Part shown: one piece after another, positions 1-7,645 of the stretch
Layout of the letters: every line of letters starts with the position of its first letter
Position numbering within the stretch: the stretch's first letter is position 1
NCBI GenBank assembly: GCA_017625255.1
Contig: JAGALK010000074.1
Location: forward strand, 1-36,963
From: Lachnospiraceae bacterium
GTDB lineage: Bacteria; Bacillota; Clostridia; Lachnospirales; Lachnospiraceae
DNA length: 36,963 nucleotides
Direction: 5' to 3'
Notes under the pieces: generated by a model
What the model was told of the DNA's origin: nothing
The model's input: the letters and a program-made list of their open reading frames with translations, nothing else
The model's database searches: none
Position numbers and translations under genes: made by a program

Positions 1-151
1 TTAGTGAGATTTTTGTTTGGTAGCTTAATTTTACATCAAATAGGAATGAGATTCCTTATATTTTGGGCAATTTTATAAAGTTGTTTATTACGAAAGCAGT
101 AAATCAAGGCTTCTGTGGATAAAACTGCGGAAACTCAAGGTTAGAATATTC

Positions 152-180
152 TTGAAATTTTAAAATAAATATGCTAGAAT
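152..180 (+). promoter_or_regulatory. Sigma-A type promoter of codY
   Basis: TTGAAA (152-157), a 17-base spacer, and TAGAAT (175-180). The TG at 172-173 makes it an extended -10. The predicted start of transcription is near 187, about 40 bases before the codY ATG. This is the best promoter-like match upstream of codY; the assignment is by inspection only. Confidence 0.7.
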
Positions 181-195
181 ACAAAATAGTTACAG

Positions 196-210
196 AAAGT
201 TCGGAAAATT
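196..210 (+). promoter_or_regulatory. Candidate CodY box in the codY leader
   Basis: The 15-mer AAAGTTCGGAAAATT matches the CodY consensus AATTTTCWGAAAATT at 12 of 15 positions; mismatches are at positions 3, 4 and 8. It lies just after the predicted transcription start and before the AAAGGAGG ribosome site, a position that would allow roadblock or start-site repression by CodY of its own gene. CodY autoregulation is known in other Firmicutes. The AT-rich background makes chance matches possible. Confidence 0.5.
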
Positions 211-226
211 TTAAAGGAGGTAATAT

Positions 227-1006
227 ATGAGTGTACAACTGCTTGATAAAACCAGAAAAATTAATAAACTCTTGCACAATAATAATTCTTCCAAAGTTGT
301 ATTCAATGACATTTGTGATGTTTTGACAGAAATATTGAAGTCTAATGTTCTTGTCATCAGCAGAAAAGGAAAAGTTTTAGGAAGCAGTGTTAGTCATGGT
401 ATCGATGAGATAAAGGAGTTAATCGTCGATGAAGTAGGAGGCTTTATTGATCCGCTTCTTAATGAAAGACTTTTAGGGATTTTATCTACCAAAGAGAATG
501 TTAATCTGGAAACTCTTGGTTTTGTTGCGGATGTCAAGAAATATTGTGCAATTATTACTCCTATTGATATTGCAGGAGAGCGTCTGGGAACATTGTTTGT
601 ATATCGTTGCGATTCACAGTATGATATTGATGATATTATATTGAGTGAATATGGGACAACGGTAGTAGGCTTGGAAATGATGCGTTCTGTAAATGAAGAG
701 AGTGCAGAGGAAAGTCGTAAAATCCAGATTGTAAAATCTGCAATTAATACATTATCATTTTCTGAATTAGAAGCAATTACTCATATATTTGATGAATTAG
801 ATGGCAACGAGGGAATTCTTGTTGCAAGCAAAATTGCTGACAGGGTAGGAATTACCCGTTCTGTTATTGTAAATGCATTACGAAAATTTGAAAGTGCAGG
901 CGTAATTGAATCGCGGTCTTCGGGGATGAAAGGCACATACATAAAGGTTTTGAATGATGTGGTTTTTGATGAATTAGAAAAAATCAAAAGACAAAACGAA
1001 CACTAA
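227..1006 (+). CDS. codY: CodY, global nutrient-sensing transcriptional regulator
   Basis: The 259-residue product has the usual CodY length (about 259). The N-terminal GAF-like domain (about residues 1-155) senses branched-chain amino acids, and CodY also responds to GTP. The C-terminal winged helix-turn-helix is clear (about 185-250: ASKIADRVGITRSVIVNALR followed by a KFESAGVIESRSSGMKGTY wing). CodY represses amino-acid uptake, biosynthesis and, in B. subtilis, motility genes when nutrients are plentiful. The ATG at 227 follows a strong AAAGGAGG with 6-base spacing. It has its own promoter and terminator, so it is probably monocistronic, and it sits directly before the fla/che operon as in B. 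subtilis. Confidence 0.97.
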   Translation: MSVQLLDKTRKINKLLHNNNSSKVVFNDICDVLTEILKSNVLVISRKGKVLGSSVSHGIDEIKELIVDEVGGFIDPLLNERLLGILSTKENVNLETLGFVADVKKYCAIITPIDIAGERLGTLFVYRCDSQYDIDDIILSEYGTTVVGLEMMRSVNEESAEESRKIQIVKSAINTLSFSELEAITHIFDELDGNEGILVASKIADRVGITRSVIVNALRKFESAGVIESRSSGMKGTYIKVLNDVVFDELEKIKRQNEH

Positions 1007-1023
1007 GAATGAAAAATATTTGT

Positions 1024-1064
1024 AAAAGGATTTACAGTTTTTTTCACTGTAAGTCCTTTTTTTT
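1024..1064 (+). terminator. Rho-independent terminator after codY
   Basis: A 15-bp stem (1024-1038 with 1046-1060, one G-U pair), a 7-base loop, and a T run to 1064. It separates codY from the flagellar operon. Confidence 0.9.
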
Positions 1065-1070
1065 GTGCAT

Positions 1071-1085
1071 ATTTAGCAGAAAAAT
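1071..1085 (+). promoter_or_regulatory. Weak candidate CodY box upstream of flgB
   Basis: ATTTAGCAGAAAAAT matches AATTTTCWGAAAATT at 11 of 15 positions. It lies just upstream of the TATAAT at 1102-1107 and about 45 bases upstream of the likelier flgB -35. B. subtilis CodY represses the fla/che promoter, which makes the position attractive, but a four-mismatch site in such AT-rich DNA is weak by itself. Confidence 0.3.
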
Positions 1086-1119
1086 CGACAAAAAAGTACA
1101 ATATAATGTAAAAAAAGAG

Positions 1120-1156
1120 AAAAAACTCTTGAGTTTTTTTTGATATGATTTATAAT
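1120..1156 (+). promoter_or_regulatory. Promoter region of the flgB-led operon with palindrome over the -35
   Basis: A sigma-A-like promoter is visible: TTGAGT (1129-1134), 16-base spacer, TATAAT (1151-1156), start near 1163 and about 40 bases before flgB. The -35 sits inside a palindrome with 9-bp arms, AAAAAACTC-TT-GAGTTTTTT (1120-1139), which could be an operator or a weak second terminator. A second TATAAT at 1102-1107 has no good -35. I see no sigma-D-type element (TAAA...GCCGATAA). Confidence 0.6.
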
Positions 1157-1202
1157 GAAATAAGATTAAAGTACGAAGAGTATGTCAGAAAGGGGAAAGG
1201 AC

Positions 1203-1592
1203 ATGTTTTCAACCAATGTATATAGTTATATTAATGTCCTTAATAAAGCTGCAGACGCCAGTTGGTTAAGAGAGGAAACTATTGCGAATAACATTGCAAA
1301 TGCAAATACGCCTTTTTACAAGAGAAAAGATGTTGATTTTGAAAGCACTTTGAGAACTGAACTGGGAAATATGAAATACCAGACACTTGATAGCAAGGTG
1401 GAACATGCAAATCTTTCAAATTTGAATGTGTCAACATATGTAGACGCAGCGAATTATTCTTATCGAATTGATAAGAATAATGTGGATATAGATACAGAAA
1501 ATGTAGAGCTGGCATCTGAGCAGATTAGATATAATGCTTTGACAGACAGTATCACACAGGAATTTAGCAGATTAAAATCAGTGATTAAATAA
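1203..1592 (+). CDS. flgB: FlgB, flagellar proximal rod protein
   Basis: FlgB forms part of the proximal rod that joins the MS ring to the distal rod. The N-terminal segment carries the rod-protein signature (TIANNIANANTPFYKRKDVDFES, split here as TIANNIANAN and TPFYKRKDV), and the C-terminus has the helical ELASEQIRYNALTDSITQEF ending. I chose the ATG at 1203 because AGGGG at 1191-1195 lies 7 bases upstream and the resulting 129 residues equal the B. subtilis length; an in-frame ATG at 1182 would add seven residues. First gene of the flagellar operon, directly followed by flgC. Confidence 0.95.
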   Translation: MFSTNVYSYINVLNKAADASWLREETIANNIANANTPFYKRKDVDFESTLRTELGNMKYQTLDSKVEHANLSNLNVSTYVDAANYSYRIDKNNVDIDTENVELASEQIRYNALTDSITQEFSRLKSVIK

Positions 1593-1614
1593 GTAATACC
1601 GAGGAGGAGAGTGT

Positions 1615-2058
1615 ATGGCATTATTTCAAGCGTTTAATATCAGTGCTTCCGGGATGACAGCAGAGCGATTTCGGACAGATATTATTGCAGAAAATGTGGC
1701 GAATGTAAATACAACGAGAACAGAAGATGGTTCACCATACCGAAGAAAAATTGTTACTTTTGCAGAAAAAGATGATGTATCTTTCAAGGATACGCTTGCA
1801 AGAACATCTCGTTATTATGGTGGAAATGGAGTTAAAGTTACAAAGGTTTTAGAGGATGATGAAACAGAATACAACATGGAATATGATCCGTCTCATCCGG
1901 ATGCAGACGAAAATGGATATGTTTCTTATCCGAATGTGAATATTGTAACAGAAATGACAAACCTGATAGATGCCAGCAGAGGATATGAAGCGAATGTTAC
2001 AGCGTTTAATGCTGTAAAAGCGATGGCGCAGGCAGGCTTGCAGGTAGGAAAACAATAA
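1615..2058 (+). CDS. flgC: FlgC, flagellar proximal rod protein
   Basis: Rod protein of 147 residues, close to the family length. The N-terminus (FNISASGMTAERFRTDIIAENVANVNTT, read as ASGMTAERFR then IIAENVANVNTT) and the C-terminus (PNVNIVTEMTNLIDASRGYE, then NVTAFNAVKAMAQ) are the two conserved flagellar rod/hook coiled-coil segments that pack in the axial core. The start follows GAGGAGAG. It lies 22 bases after flgB and before fliE, the standard flgB-flgC-fliE order. Confidence 0.96.
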   Translation: MALFQAFNISASGMTAERFRTDIIAENVANVNTTRTEDGSPYRRKIVTFAEKDDVSFKDTLARTSRYYGGNGVKVTKVLEDDETEYNMEYDPSHPDADENGYVSYPNVNIVTEMTNLIDASRGYEANVTAFNAVKAMAQAGLQVGKQ

Positions 2059-2088
2059 ATGGGGTATAGAAAATAGGAGGATACCGGA

Positions 2089-2409
2089 ATGGATATATCT
2101 TCATTGACGAATATAACATCAGATTACATAACTCAAGCATATGACTTGAATAAAATGCAAGTGCCAACGACAGAAGAAAGTGAAAACTTTGGCTCTGTTT
2201 TGAATGCGGCTATGAATCTAATTAATGAAACGAATGATTACCAGAATGCGGCTGAGTCAGCAGAAATTCAGTTTGCGCTTGGGGAATCTACCAGTACACA
2301 TGAGCTGGCGGTTGCGCAGCAGAAAGCGAATATTGCATTGCAGTATACAGTTGCAGTGCGTGATAAGCTGCTGGAAGCATACAAAGAAATCATGAATATG
2401 TCTATTTAG
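2089..2409 (+). CDS. fliE: FliE, MS ring-rod junction protein
   Basis: FliE is the first exported axial component and links FliF to the rod. The product is 106 residues. The C-terminal half matches the family pattern (HELAVAQQKANIALQYTVAV then RDKLLEAYKEIMNM), which forms the helix that packs onto the export gate and rod. Start ATG follows AGGAGG with suitable spacing. It is followed closely by fliF, as in most Firmicutes. Confidence 0.95.
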   Translation: MDISSLTNITSDYITQAYDLNKMQVPTTEESENFGSVLNAAMNLINETNDYQNAAESAEIQFALGESTSTHELAVAQQKANIALQYTVAVRDKLLEAYKEIMNMSI

Positions 2410-2425
2410 TGGGTAGGTAAGTAAA

Positions 2426-4033
2426 ATGCCGGATAATGTGCAGAAAATACTAGGTAAAATTAAAGAATGGTGGTTGAAATTTTCAACAAAGCAAAAAACT
2501 TTGCTGATAAGTATAACTGCGGTGGTTATCTTAGCCTTGGTTATTTTGGGTGCAGTAATGACACAGCCAAGGATGGTAAGGGTTATCACTTGTGAGAATA
2601 CAACACAATCATCAGAAGTAAAAGGGCTTTTAGAGGGCGAAGGTATAGAATATATAGTTTCAAGTGATGGTCTGACCTTTGAAGTAAATGCTGAGGATGA
2701 AGCAAATGCAGCTATTTTGTTGGGATCAAATGAAATTCCGACAGAAGGCTATGGTATAGATGATGTGTTTGACGGAAGTTTTAGTACAACAGAATCTGAC
2801 AAAAGTAAGAAATATCAGCTTTATTTAGAAGGAAAATTTGAAGATCAGCTTGCGACAATTTCAAATATTGAAAGTGCTTCCGTATCTCTTTCCATTCCGG
2901 AGGAAGATGGCACAATTATTAGTATGGGGCAGGAAACCTATGCGAGTGTCATTTTGCAGTTGAGTGGAGAAATGACAGAAGAACAGGCGGCAGGAATTGC
3001 AAAGTTCGTAGCAACAGAAGTGGGGAATGACTCTACAGATAATATTTTGATTTTGGATTCTGACGGAAATGTTCTTTTTTCTGGCGGAGACACATCTACA
3101 GCAATTGGAACGGCAAATTCACAGCTTTCAGTGAAAGAAAAGACTGAAAATATGGTTAAGAGTGAAGTGAAGGATGTTGTTCTTGGAACAGATTTGTATG
3201 ATAATGTGGAAGTGGGTCTGAATCTTGCTATGGATTTTGATACAGAAGAATACACTGACCACCATTATTATGTGGATGAAGGACAGACACAGGGATATCT
3301 TGACAGCAAGAGTACATATGAAGCTGAATCGACCGGTGGTGAAGCAGGGGTTCCGGGAACGGATTCTAATGATGATGATACCACTTATGTACTTCCTGAT
3401 TCGGAAGTCACATCTTCTTCGGTAACTGAGGTTCAGGAGGATTTCTTGCCAAGTGAGGAAATAACCAGACGAACCAGCGAGGGTGGAAAGGTGGATTTGG
3501 AGAATTCTTCCATTTCTGTGGTAGCAACCTCTTATGTTGTGTATGATGAAAAAGCGTTAAAGGCAGATGGTACTTTAGATGGTATGACATTTGATGAGTT
3601 CGTTGCGCAGAATAGCGATCGTATAAAAACAACAGTTGATGAAGAGTTTTATGCGATGGTAGCAAATGCTACGGGTATTTCTGCTGAAAACATCACAATT
3701 GTTGCATATGATGTGCCATTCTTTAAATATGCATCTGCAAGTGGCAGAGATTGGACAGATTATCTCCAGATTGCATTGGCAGTATTAATTTTTGCGCTGT
3801 TAGGACTTGTTGTATTTATGAGTACCAGAAAACAGGCAAGTCAGGAAATGGAACCGGAACTTTCTGTAGAAGGTTTATTGGAAACAACCAGAGATTTGGC
3901 GCAGGAGAATCTGGAAGATATCGGTTTTGTTGAAAAATCTGAAACTCGTGTCTTGATAGAACGATTTGTAGAAGAAAATCCGGAAGCAGCGGCGGCTTTA
4001 TTGCGCAACTGGCTGAATGAGGAGTGGGAATAA
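2426..4033 (+). CDS. fliF: FliF, flagellar MS-ring protein
   Basis: FliF (535 residues) forms the membrane-embedded MS ring that houses the export gate and anchors the C-ring. A first transmembrane helix is at about residues 24-45, followed by periplasm-side ring-building modules (including KKYQLYLEGKFEDQLATISN) with an acidic linker at about 300-340, and a second transmembrane helix at about 450-470. The cytoplasmic tail ends with AAALLRNWLNEEWE, the FliG-binding motif. The extracytoplasmic region is rich in D, E, S and T, which fits a Gram-positive surface domain. Confidence 0.97.
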   Translation: MPDNVQKILGKIKEWWLKFSTKQKTLLISITAVVILALVILGAVMTQPRMVRVITCENTTQSSEVKGLLEGEGIEYIVSSDGLTFEVNAEDEANAAILLGSNEIPTEGYGIDDVFDGSFSTTESDKSKKYQLYLEGKFEDQLATISNIESASVSLSIPEEDGTIISMGQETYASVILQLSGEMTEEQAAGIAKFVATEVGNDSTDNILILDSDGNVLFSGGDTSTAIGTANSQLSVKEKTENMVKSEVKDVVLGTDLYDNVEVGLNLAMDFDTEEYTDHHYYVDEGQTQGYLDSKSTYEAESTGGEAGVPGTDSNDDDTTYVLPDSEVTSSSVTEVQEDFLPSEEITRRTSEGGKVDLENSSISVVATSYVVYDEKALKADGTLDGMTFDEFVAQNSDRIKTTVDEEFYAMVANATGISAENITIVAYDVPFFKYASASGRDWTDYLQIALAVLIFALLGLVVFMSTRKQASQEMEPELSVEGLLETTRDLAQENLEDIGFVEKSETRVLIERFVEENPEAAAALLRNWLNEEWE

Positions 4034-4035
4034 TA

Positions 4036-5049
4036 ATGGGTAGTAATAACGAGGAAATGACAGGCGTCCAGAAGGCGGCCGTATTATTGATTGCATTGGG
4101 TCCGGAAAAATCGGCGGACATATTTAAGTATTTAAAAGAAGACGAAATTGAAGAATTAACACTTGAAATTGCTAATACAAGAAGCGTATCACCACAGATG
4201 AAAGAAAGAGTGTTAGAAGAATTTTATCAGGTGTGTCTCGCACAGCAGTATCTTGCAGAGGGCGGTATTGGATATGCAAAAGAATTGCTGGACAAAGCCC
4301 TTGGCGGAGAAAAGGCGCAGGAGGTTATTTCAAAACTTACTGCATCCCTGCAGGTTCGTCCATTTGAATTTGTGCGAAAAACAGATCCAAGTCAGGTGTT
4401 GAACTTTATTCAGGATGAACATCCGCAGACAATTGCAATGATTCTTTCTTATTTGACATCAGCGCAGGCAGCGATGATCATGAGTGCATTAGCACCTGAA
4501 ACACAGGCGGATGTTGCTAAGAGAATTGCTACTATGGACAGAACATCACCGGATGTTATTAAAGAGGTGGAACGCGTGCTCGAAAGAAAGTTGTCATCAC
4601 TTATCAATCAGGATTACACTATTGTGGGTGGTGTAGATGCGATTGTTGGTATTTTGAATACTGTAGATCGTTCTACAGAAAAACATATTATGGAATCTTT
4701 GGAAATCGAAGAGCCGGAATTGGCAGACGAAATCCGCAAGAAGATGTTCGTGTTCGAAGATATTATGTTGCTCGACGACCGTGCAATTCAGCGTGTGTTG
4801 CGTGATGTAGATAACAATGATCTTGCTATTGCTTTAAAAGGAGCAAACGAGGAAGTTCAAAATACCATCTTCAAGAACCTTTCCAAGCGTTTGTCTGCAA
4901 TGATCAGAGAAGATATGGAATTTATGGGTCCTGTTCGTATGAAAGATGTAGAAGAAGCCCAGCAGAAGATTGTTGGTATTATTCGTAAGTTAGAGGATTC
5001 TGCAGAGATTGTAATCTCCAGAGGCGGAGGTGACGAAATCGTTGTCTAA
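4036..5049 (+). CDS. fliG: FliG, flagellar motor switch protein
   Basis: FliG is the C-ring subunit that contacts FliF and the stator and generates torque. The N-terminal FliF-binding part starts with TGVQKAAVLLIALG; the middle domain has the EHPQT signature (FIQDEHPQTIAMILSYL); the C-terminal part (MFVFEDIMLLDDRAIQRVLR and following) carries the charged torque helix. I chose the ATG at 4036 because AGGAG at 4019-4023 is 12 bases upstream; a GTG at 4024 would add four residues but has no spaced ribosome site. Product 337 residues, usual for the family. The gene overlaps the start of fliH. Confidence 0.97.
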   Translation: MGSNNEEMTGVQKAAVLLIALGPEKSADIFKYLKEDEIEELTLEIANTRSVSPQMKERVLEEFYQVCLAQQYLAEGGIGYAKELLDKALGGEKAQEVISKLTASLQVRPFEFVRKTDPSQVLNFIQDEHPQTIAMILSYLTSAQAAMIMSALAPETQADVAKRIATMDRTSPDVIKEVERVLERKLSSLINQDYTIVGGVDAIVGILNTVDRSTEKHIMESLEIEEPELADEIRKKMFVFEDIMLLDDRAIQRVLRDVDNNDLAIALKGANEEVQNTIFKNLSKRLSAMIREDMEFMGPVRMKDVEEAQQKIVGIIRKLEDSAEIVISRGGGDEIVV

Positions 5050-5848
5050 TCTTGTAAAACAGTACAATGTTGTACAACAACAGGAGAAGGTGCGTGTCAT
5101 TGATTACAATGGCATTATTGAACAGAAACTCGCTGCTATTATTAAAGAACAAAATGGCGGCGAAGCAGTAGAAGGATTCCGAAGTCTTGATTCTATTACT
5201 GAAGAACTAGAATTGGTAGATGTTAAGGAACCGGAAGAAATTTTGCAGGAAGCTGAAGAACAGGCGGAGCAAATAGTAAGTGAAGCTAAAGGACAGGCGG
5301 AAGTTATTATTAATTCTGCAAAACAGGAAGCTGAAAATGTTCTGCAGCAGGCGAAGGATGAAGGATATCAGGCAGGATATGGAGAAGGCAGTCAGCAAGC
5401 GCGTGAAGAACTGGAAGTGGAATTTAGACAGAAGAAAAGCGAGCTGGATAGCTTTAAACAGGAATTGCAGGAAAATTATAATCGGGAAATGCGTCAGCTA
5501 GAACCTAAATTATTAGATGTGATTCTTGAGGTGGTACAAAAAGTTTTTCATATTCAGTTTGATGACAAAAAAGAAATTTTATTACATTTGATTGAAAATG
5601 CAATAAAAAATATTGAAGGAAGCAAGAACTTTCATATACGGGTCGGGGAAGAACAACAGGCTTTTGTTGAAAAGCACAAAGAGGATATTATGGATCGTGT
5701 CGGACATGATATTTCTTTAGAAGTTCTTTCGGACCAGTCACTGAATAGCAATCAGTGTGTGATCGAAACAGATTCGGGTGTGTTTGATTGTAGTCTTGGA
5801 GTACAGTTGGAGAATCTGATAAAGGATTTGAGATCATTAAGTTCGTGA
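5042..5848 (+). CDS. fliH: FliH, export ATPase regulator/stator
   Basis: FliH is the peripheral stalk of the export ATPase FliI. The central part (about residues 60-150) is an A/E/Q-rich helix with the glycine pattern DEGYQAGYGEGSQQAREE typical of FliH, and the C-terminal part resembles the V-ATPase E-subunit fold (LDVILEVVQKVFHIQF). I chose the TTG at 5042 because a perfect GGAGGTGA (5026-5033) lies 8 bases upstream; a GTG at 5030 would overlap that ribosome site. The gene then overlaps the fliG end by 8 bases, suggesting translational coupling. Product 268 residues. Confidence 0.9.
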   Translation: MSNLVKQYNVVQQQEKVRVIDYNGIIEQKLAAIIKEQNGGEAVEGFRSLDSITEELELVDVKEPEEILQEAEEQAEQIVSEAKGQAEVIINSAKQEAENVLQQAKDEGYQAGYGEGSQQAREELEVEFRQKKSELDSFKQELQENYNREMRQLEPKLLDVILEVVQKVFHIQFDDKKEILLHLIENAIKNIEGSKNFHIRVGEEQQAFVEKHKEDIMDRVGHDISLEVLSDQSLNSNQCVIETDSGVFDCSLGVQLENLIKDLRSLSS

Positions 5849-5859
5849 GGATGAGAATC

Positions 5860-7170
5860 GTGGCATATAATTTAGAAAAGTATTTACAACTTGCAGATCG
5901 CACTTATTTTAACCGACTTGGAAAAGTGGTTAAAATCGTAGGACTGACAATTGAATCAGTAGGGCCGGAAGCAAAACTCAATGATTTATGCCGCATTATT
6001 ATTGATAAGAATAAGAACATTTCCGTAATGGCGGAAGTAGTTGGCTTTCGAGATAACCGTCTGCTACTGATGCCTTTCGAAAGTGTGGAAGGCTTAGGAG
6101 TTGGATGTACTGTAGAAAATACGGGGCATCCATTATCTGTTTTGGTAGGAAATGAACTTCTAGGACATATGGTAGATGGTATTGGCAGAATAGCAGATGG
6201 GACTCAATTGGAAGATGGAAAAGAATATTCTGTTGAAGCTGCACCGCCAGATCCTATGGATAGAAAAATCATTGATCAAGTATTGCCTCTTGGAGTAAAA
6301 GCGGTAGATGGCTTGATTACAGTTGGAAAAGGTCAGAGAATTGGGATATTTGCCGGTTCTGGTGTGGGTAAGAGTACGCTGATGGGTATGTTTGCCAGAA
6401 ATACCAGAGCAGATATCAATGTGATTGCATTGATTGGTGAACGAGGTCGAGAAGTTCGCGAATTTATAGAACGAGATCTTGGTGAAGAAGGAATGAAACG
6501 CTCTGTTGTAGTTGTGGCAACATCAGATAAACCCGCATTAATTCGTAATAAAGCAGCTAAGACGGCTACGGCCATAGCTGAATATTTCAGAGATCAGGGG
6601 AAAGATGTTTTATTGATGATGGATTCGCTGACACGATTTTCTATGGCTCAGCGAGAAATTGGTTTAGCATCTGGAGAACCGCCGGTGACAAGAGGATATC
6701 CACCAAGTGTGTATTCTGAAATGCCTAAGCTGTTAGAAAGAGCTGGAAATACGGAAACTGGTTCTATAACAGGTTTATATACAGTTTTGGTTGATGGTGA
6801 TGATATGAATGAGCCGATTACAGATACTGCAAGAAGTATTTTGGATGGTCATATTATGTTATCAAGAAAGCTTGGTCACAAAAATCATTATCCGGCAATC
6901 GATGTACTGCAAAGTATTTCCCGAGTGATGAGTTCAATTGCGAGTTCAGAGCATAAAGCAGCGGCGGGCAGATTAAGAAATGTACTTGCGACATATCAGG
7001 AAGCAGAAGATTTGATTAATATAGGTGCTTATAAGAAGGGGTCAAATCCAAATATTGATTATGCTGTTTTGAAGATTAATGCTGTAAATGCATTTCTGAT
7101 GCAGAATGTGATGGAAAAATTTGAATTTGAAGAAGAAGAGCAGATGTTAGAGAATCTATTTGCAGAATAA
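5860..7170 (+). CDS. fliI: FliI, flagellar type III export ATPase
   Basis: FliI hydrolyses ATP at the base of the export apparatus, related to the F1 beta subunit. Walker A GSGVGKST is at about residues 166-173, Walker B VLLMMDSLTRF has its Asp near 255, and the export-ATPase GERGREVREF and SGEPPVTRGYPPSVYSEMP segments are intact. I chose the GTG at 5860 (VAYNLEKYLQ) with GAGG at 5847-5850 as ribosome site; an ATG at 5851 and a GTG at 5845 are in frame but lack spacing to any ribosome site. Product 436 residues, normal for the family. Confidence 0.96.
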   Translation: MAYNLEKYLQLADRTYFNRLGKVVKIVGLTIESVGPEAKLNDLCRIIIDKNKNISVMAEVVGFRDNRLLLMPFESVEGLGVGCTVENTGHPLSVLVGNELLGHMVDGIGRIADGTQLEDGKEYSVEAAPPDPMDRKIIDQVLPLGVKAVDGLITVGKGQRIGIFAGSGVGKSTLMGMFARNTRADINVIALIGERGREVREFIERDLGEEGMKRSVVVVATSDKPALIRNKAAKTATAIAEYFRDQGKDVLLMMDSLTRFSMAQREIGLASGEPPVTRGYPPSVYSEMPKLLERAGNTETGSITGLYTVLVDGDDMNEPITDTARSILDGHIMLSRKLGHKNHYPAIDVLQSISRVMSSIASSEHKAAAGRLRNVLATYQEAEDLINIGAYKKGSNPNIDYAVLKINAVNAFLMQNVMEKFEFEEEEQMLENLFAE

Positions 7171-7181
7171 GGTGAAATACT

Positions 7182-7631
7182 ATGGCAAAGTTCCGGTATA
7201 AATTGCAGAGTATTCTGGATATAAAGGAAAAGATGGAAAGCCAGGAAAAGATTGCTTATGGACAAGCGGCTGCAAGGCTGCTAGAAGAGCAGGAAAAGCT
7301 TCAGAAACTAATGATACAAAAGGCTGGTTATGACAAAAAGGCGAGAAAATTAGTGGAAGGAACAATTGATCTTCTGGAAATCCAGTCGTGTCGAAAAGCA
7401 ATAGAAACTATGAAAACACGCATTCGTACACAAATGATTGAAGTGCATAAAGCAGAACAGCAGTTAGATGTTGTCAGAAAGCGTTTGAATCAAGTGATGA
7501 TTGAAAGAAAAACCTATGAGAAGCTTCGAGAGAAAAAATTCGAAGAATTCAAACAGGAATTATTGTATGAAGAAAAGAAAGAAGTAGATGAACTGGTAAG
7601 CTATACCTATGGTGAAAAGAAAGAAAGTTAA
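7182..7631 (+). CDS. fliJ: FliJ, export chaperone/ATPase central stalk
   Basis: A 149-residue, highly charged, almost wholly helical coiled-coil protein that starts MAKFRYKLQSILDIKEKMES, the usual FliJ beginning (F-Y-L-Q-LL-K). FliJ sits in the FliI hexamer like the gamma subunit of F1 and helps engage FlhA. Sequence identity between FliJ proteins is low, so the call rests on the N-terminal pattern, length, coiled coil and position directly after fliI. Confidence 0.92.
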   Translation: MAKFRYKLQSILDIKEKMESQEKIAYGQAAARLLEEQEKLQKLMIQKAGYDKKARKLVEGTIDLLEIQSCRKAIETMKTRIRTQMIEVHKAEQQLDVVRKRLNQVMIERKTYEKLREKKFEEFKQELLYEEKKEVDELVSYTYGEKKES

Positions 7632-7645
7632 CAGGTGGTGGTATT

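Larger units (their letters stand above)
1..226 (+). other. Region upstream of codY, no confident gene
   Basis: No gene can be supported here. One frame is open from base 1 to a stop at 76-78 and would encode about 25 mostly hydrophobic residues, so it could be the 3' tail of an upstream gene or chance. A small inverted repeat AGGAAT-GAG-ATTCCT lies near 43-57 and has no good T run, so I do not call it a terminator. The rest is AT-rich leader and holds the codY promoter and CodY-box candidate listed separately. Confidence 0.5.

Noticed and set aside
1..226. c-di-GMP or other riboswitch upstream of codY
   Set aside because: No conserved aptamer signature was seen; the leader after the predicted start is only about 40 bases.
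1065..1202. Sigma-28 promoter for flgB
   Set aside because: No TAAA-N15-GCCGATAA-like pair could be found; a sigma-A-like promoter fits better.
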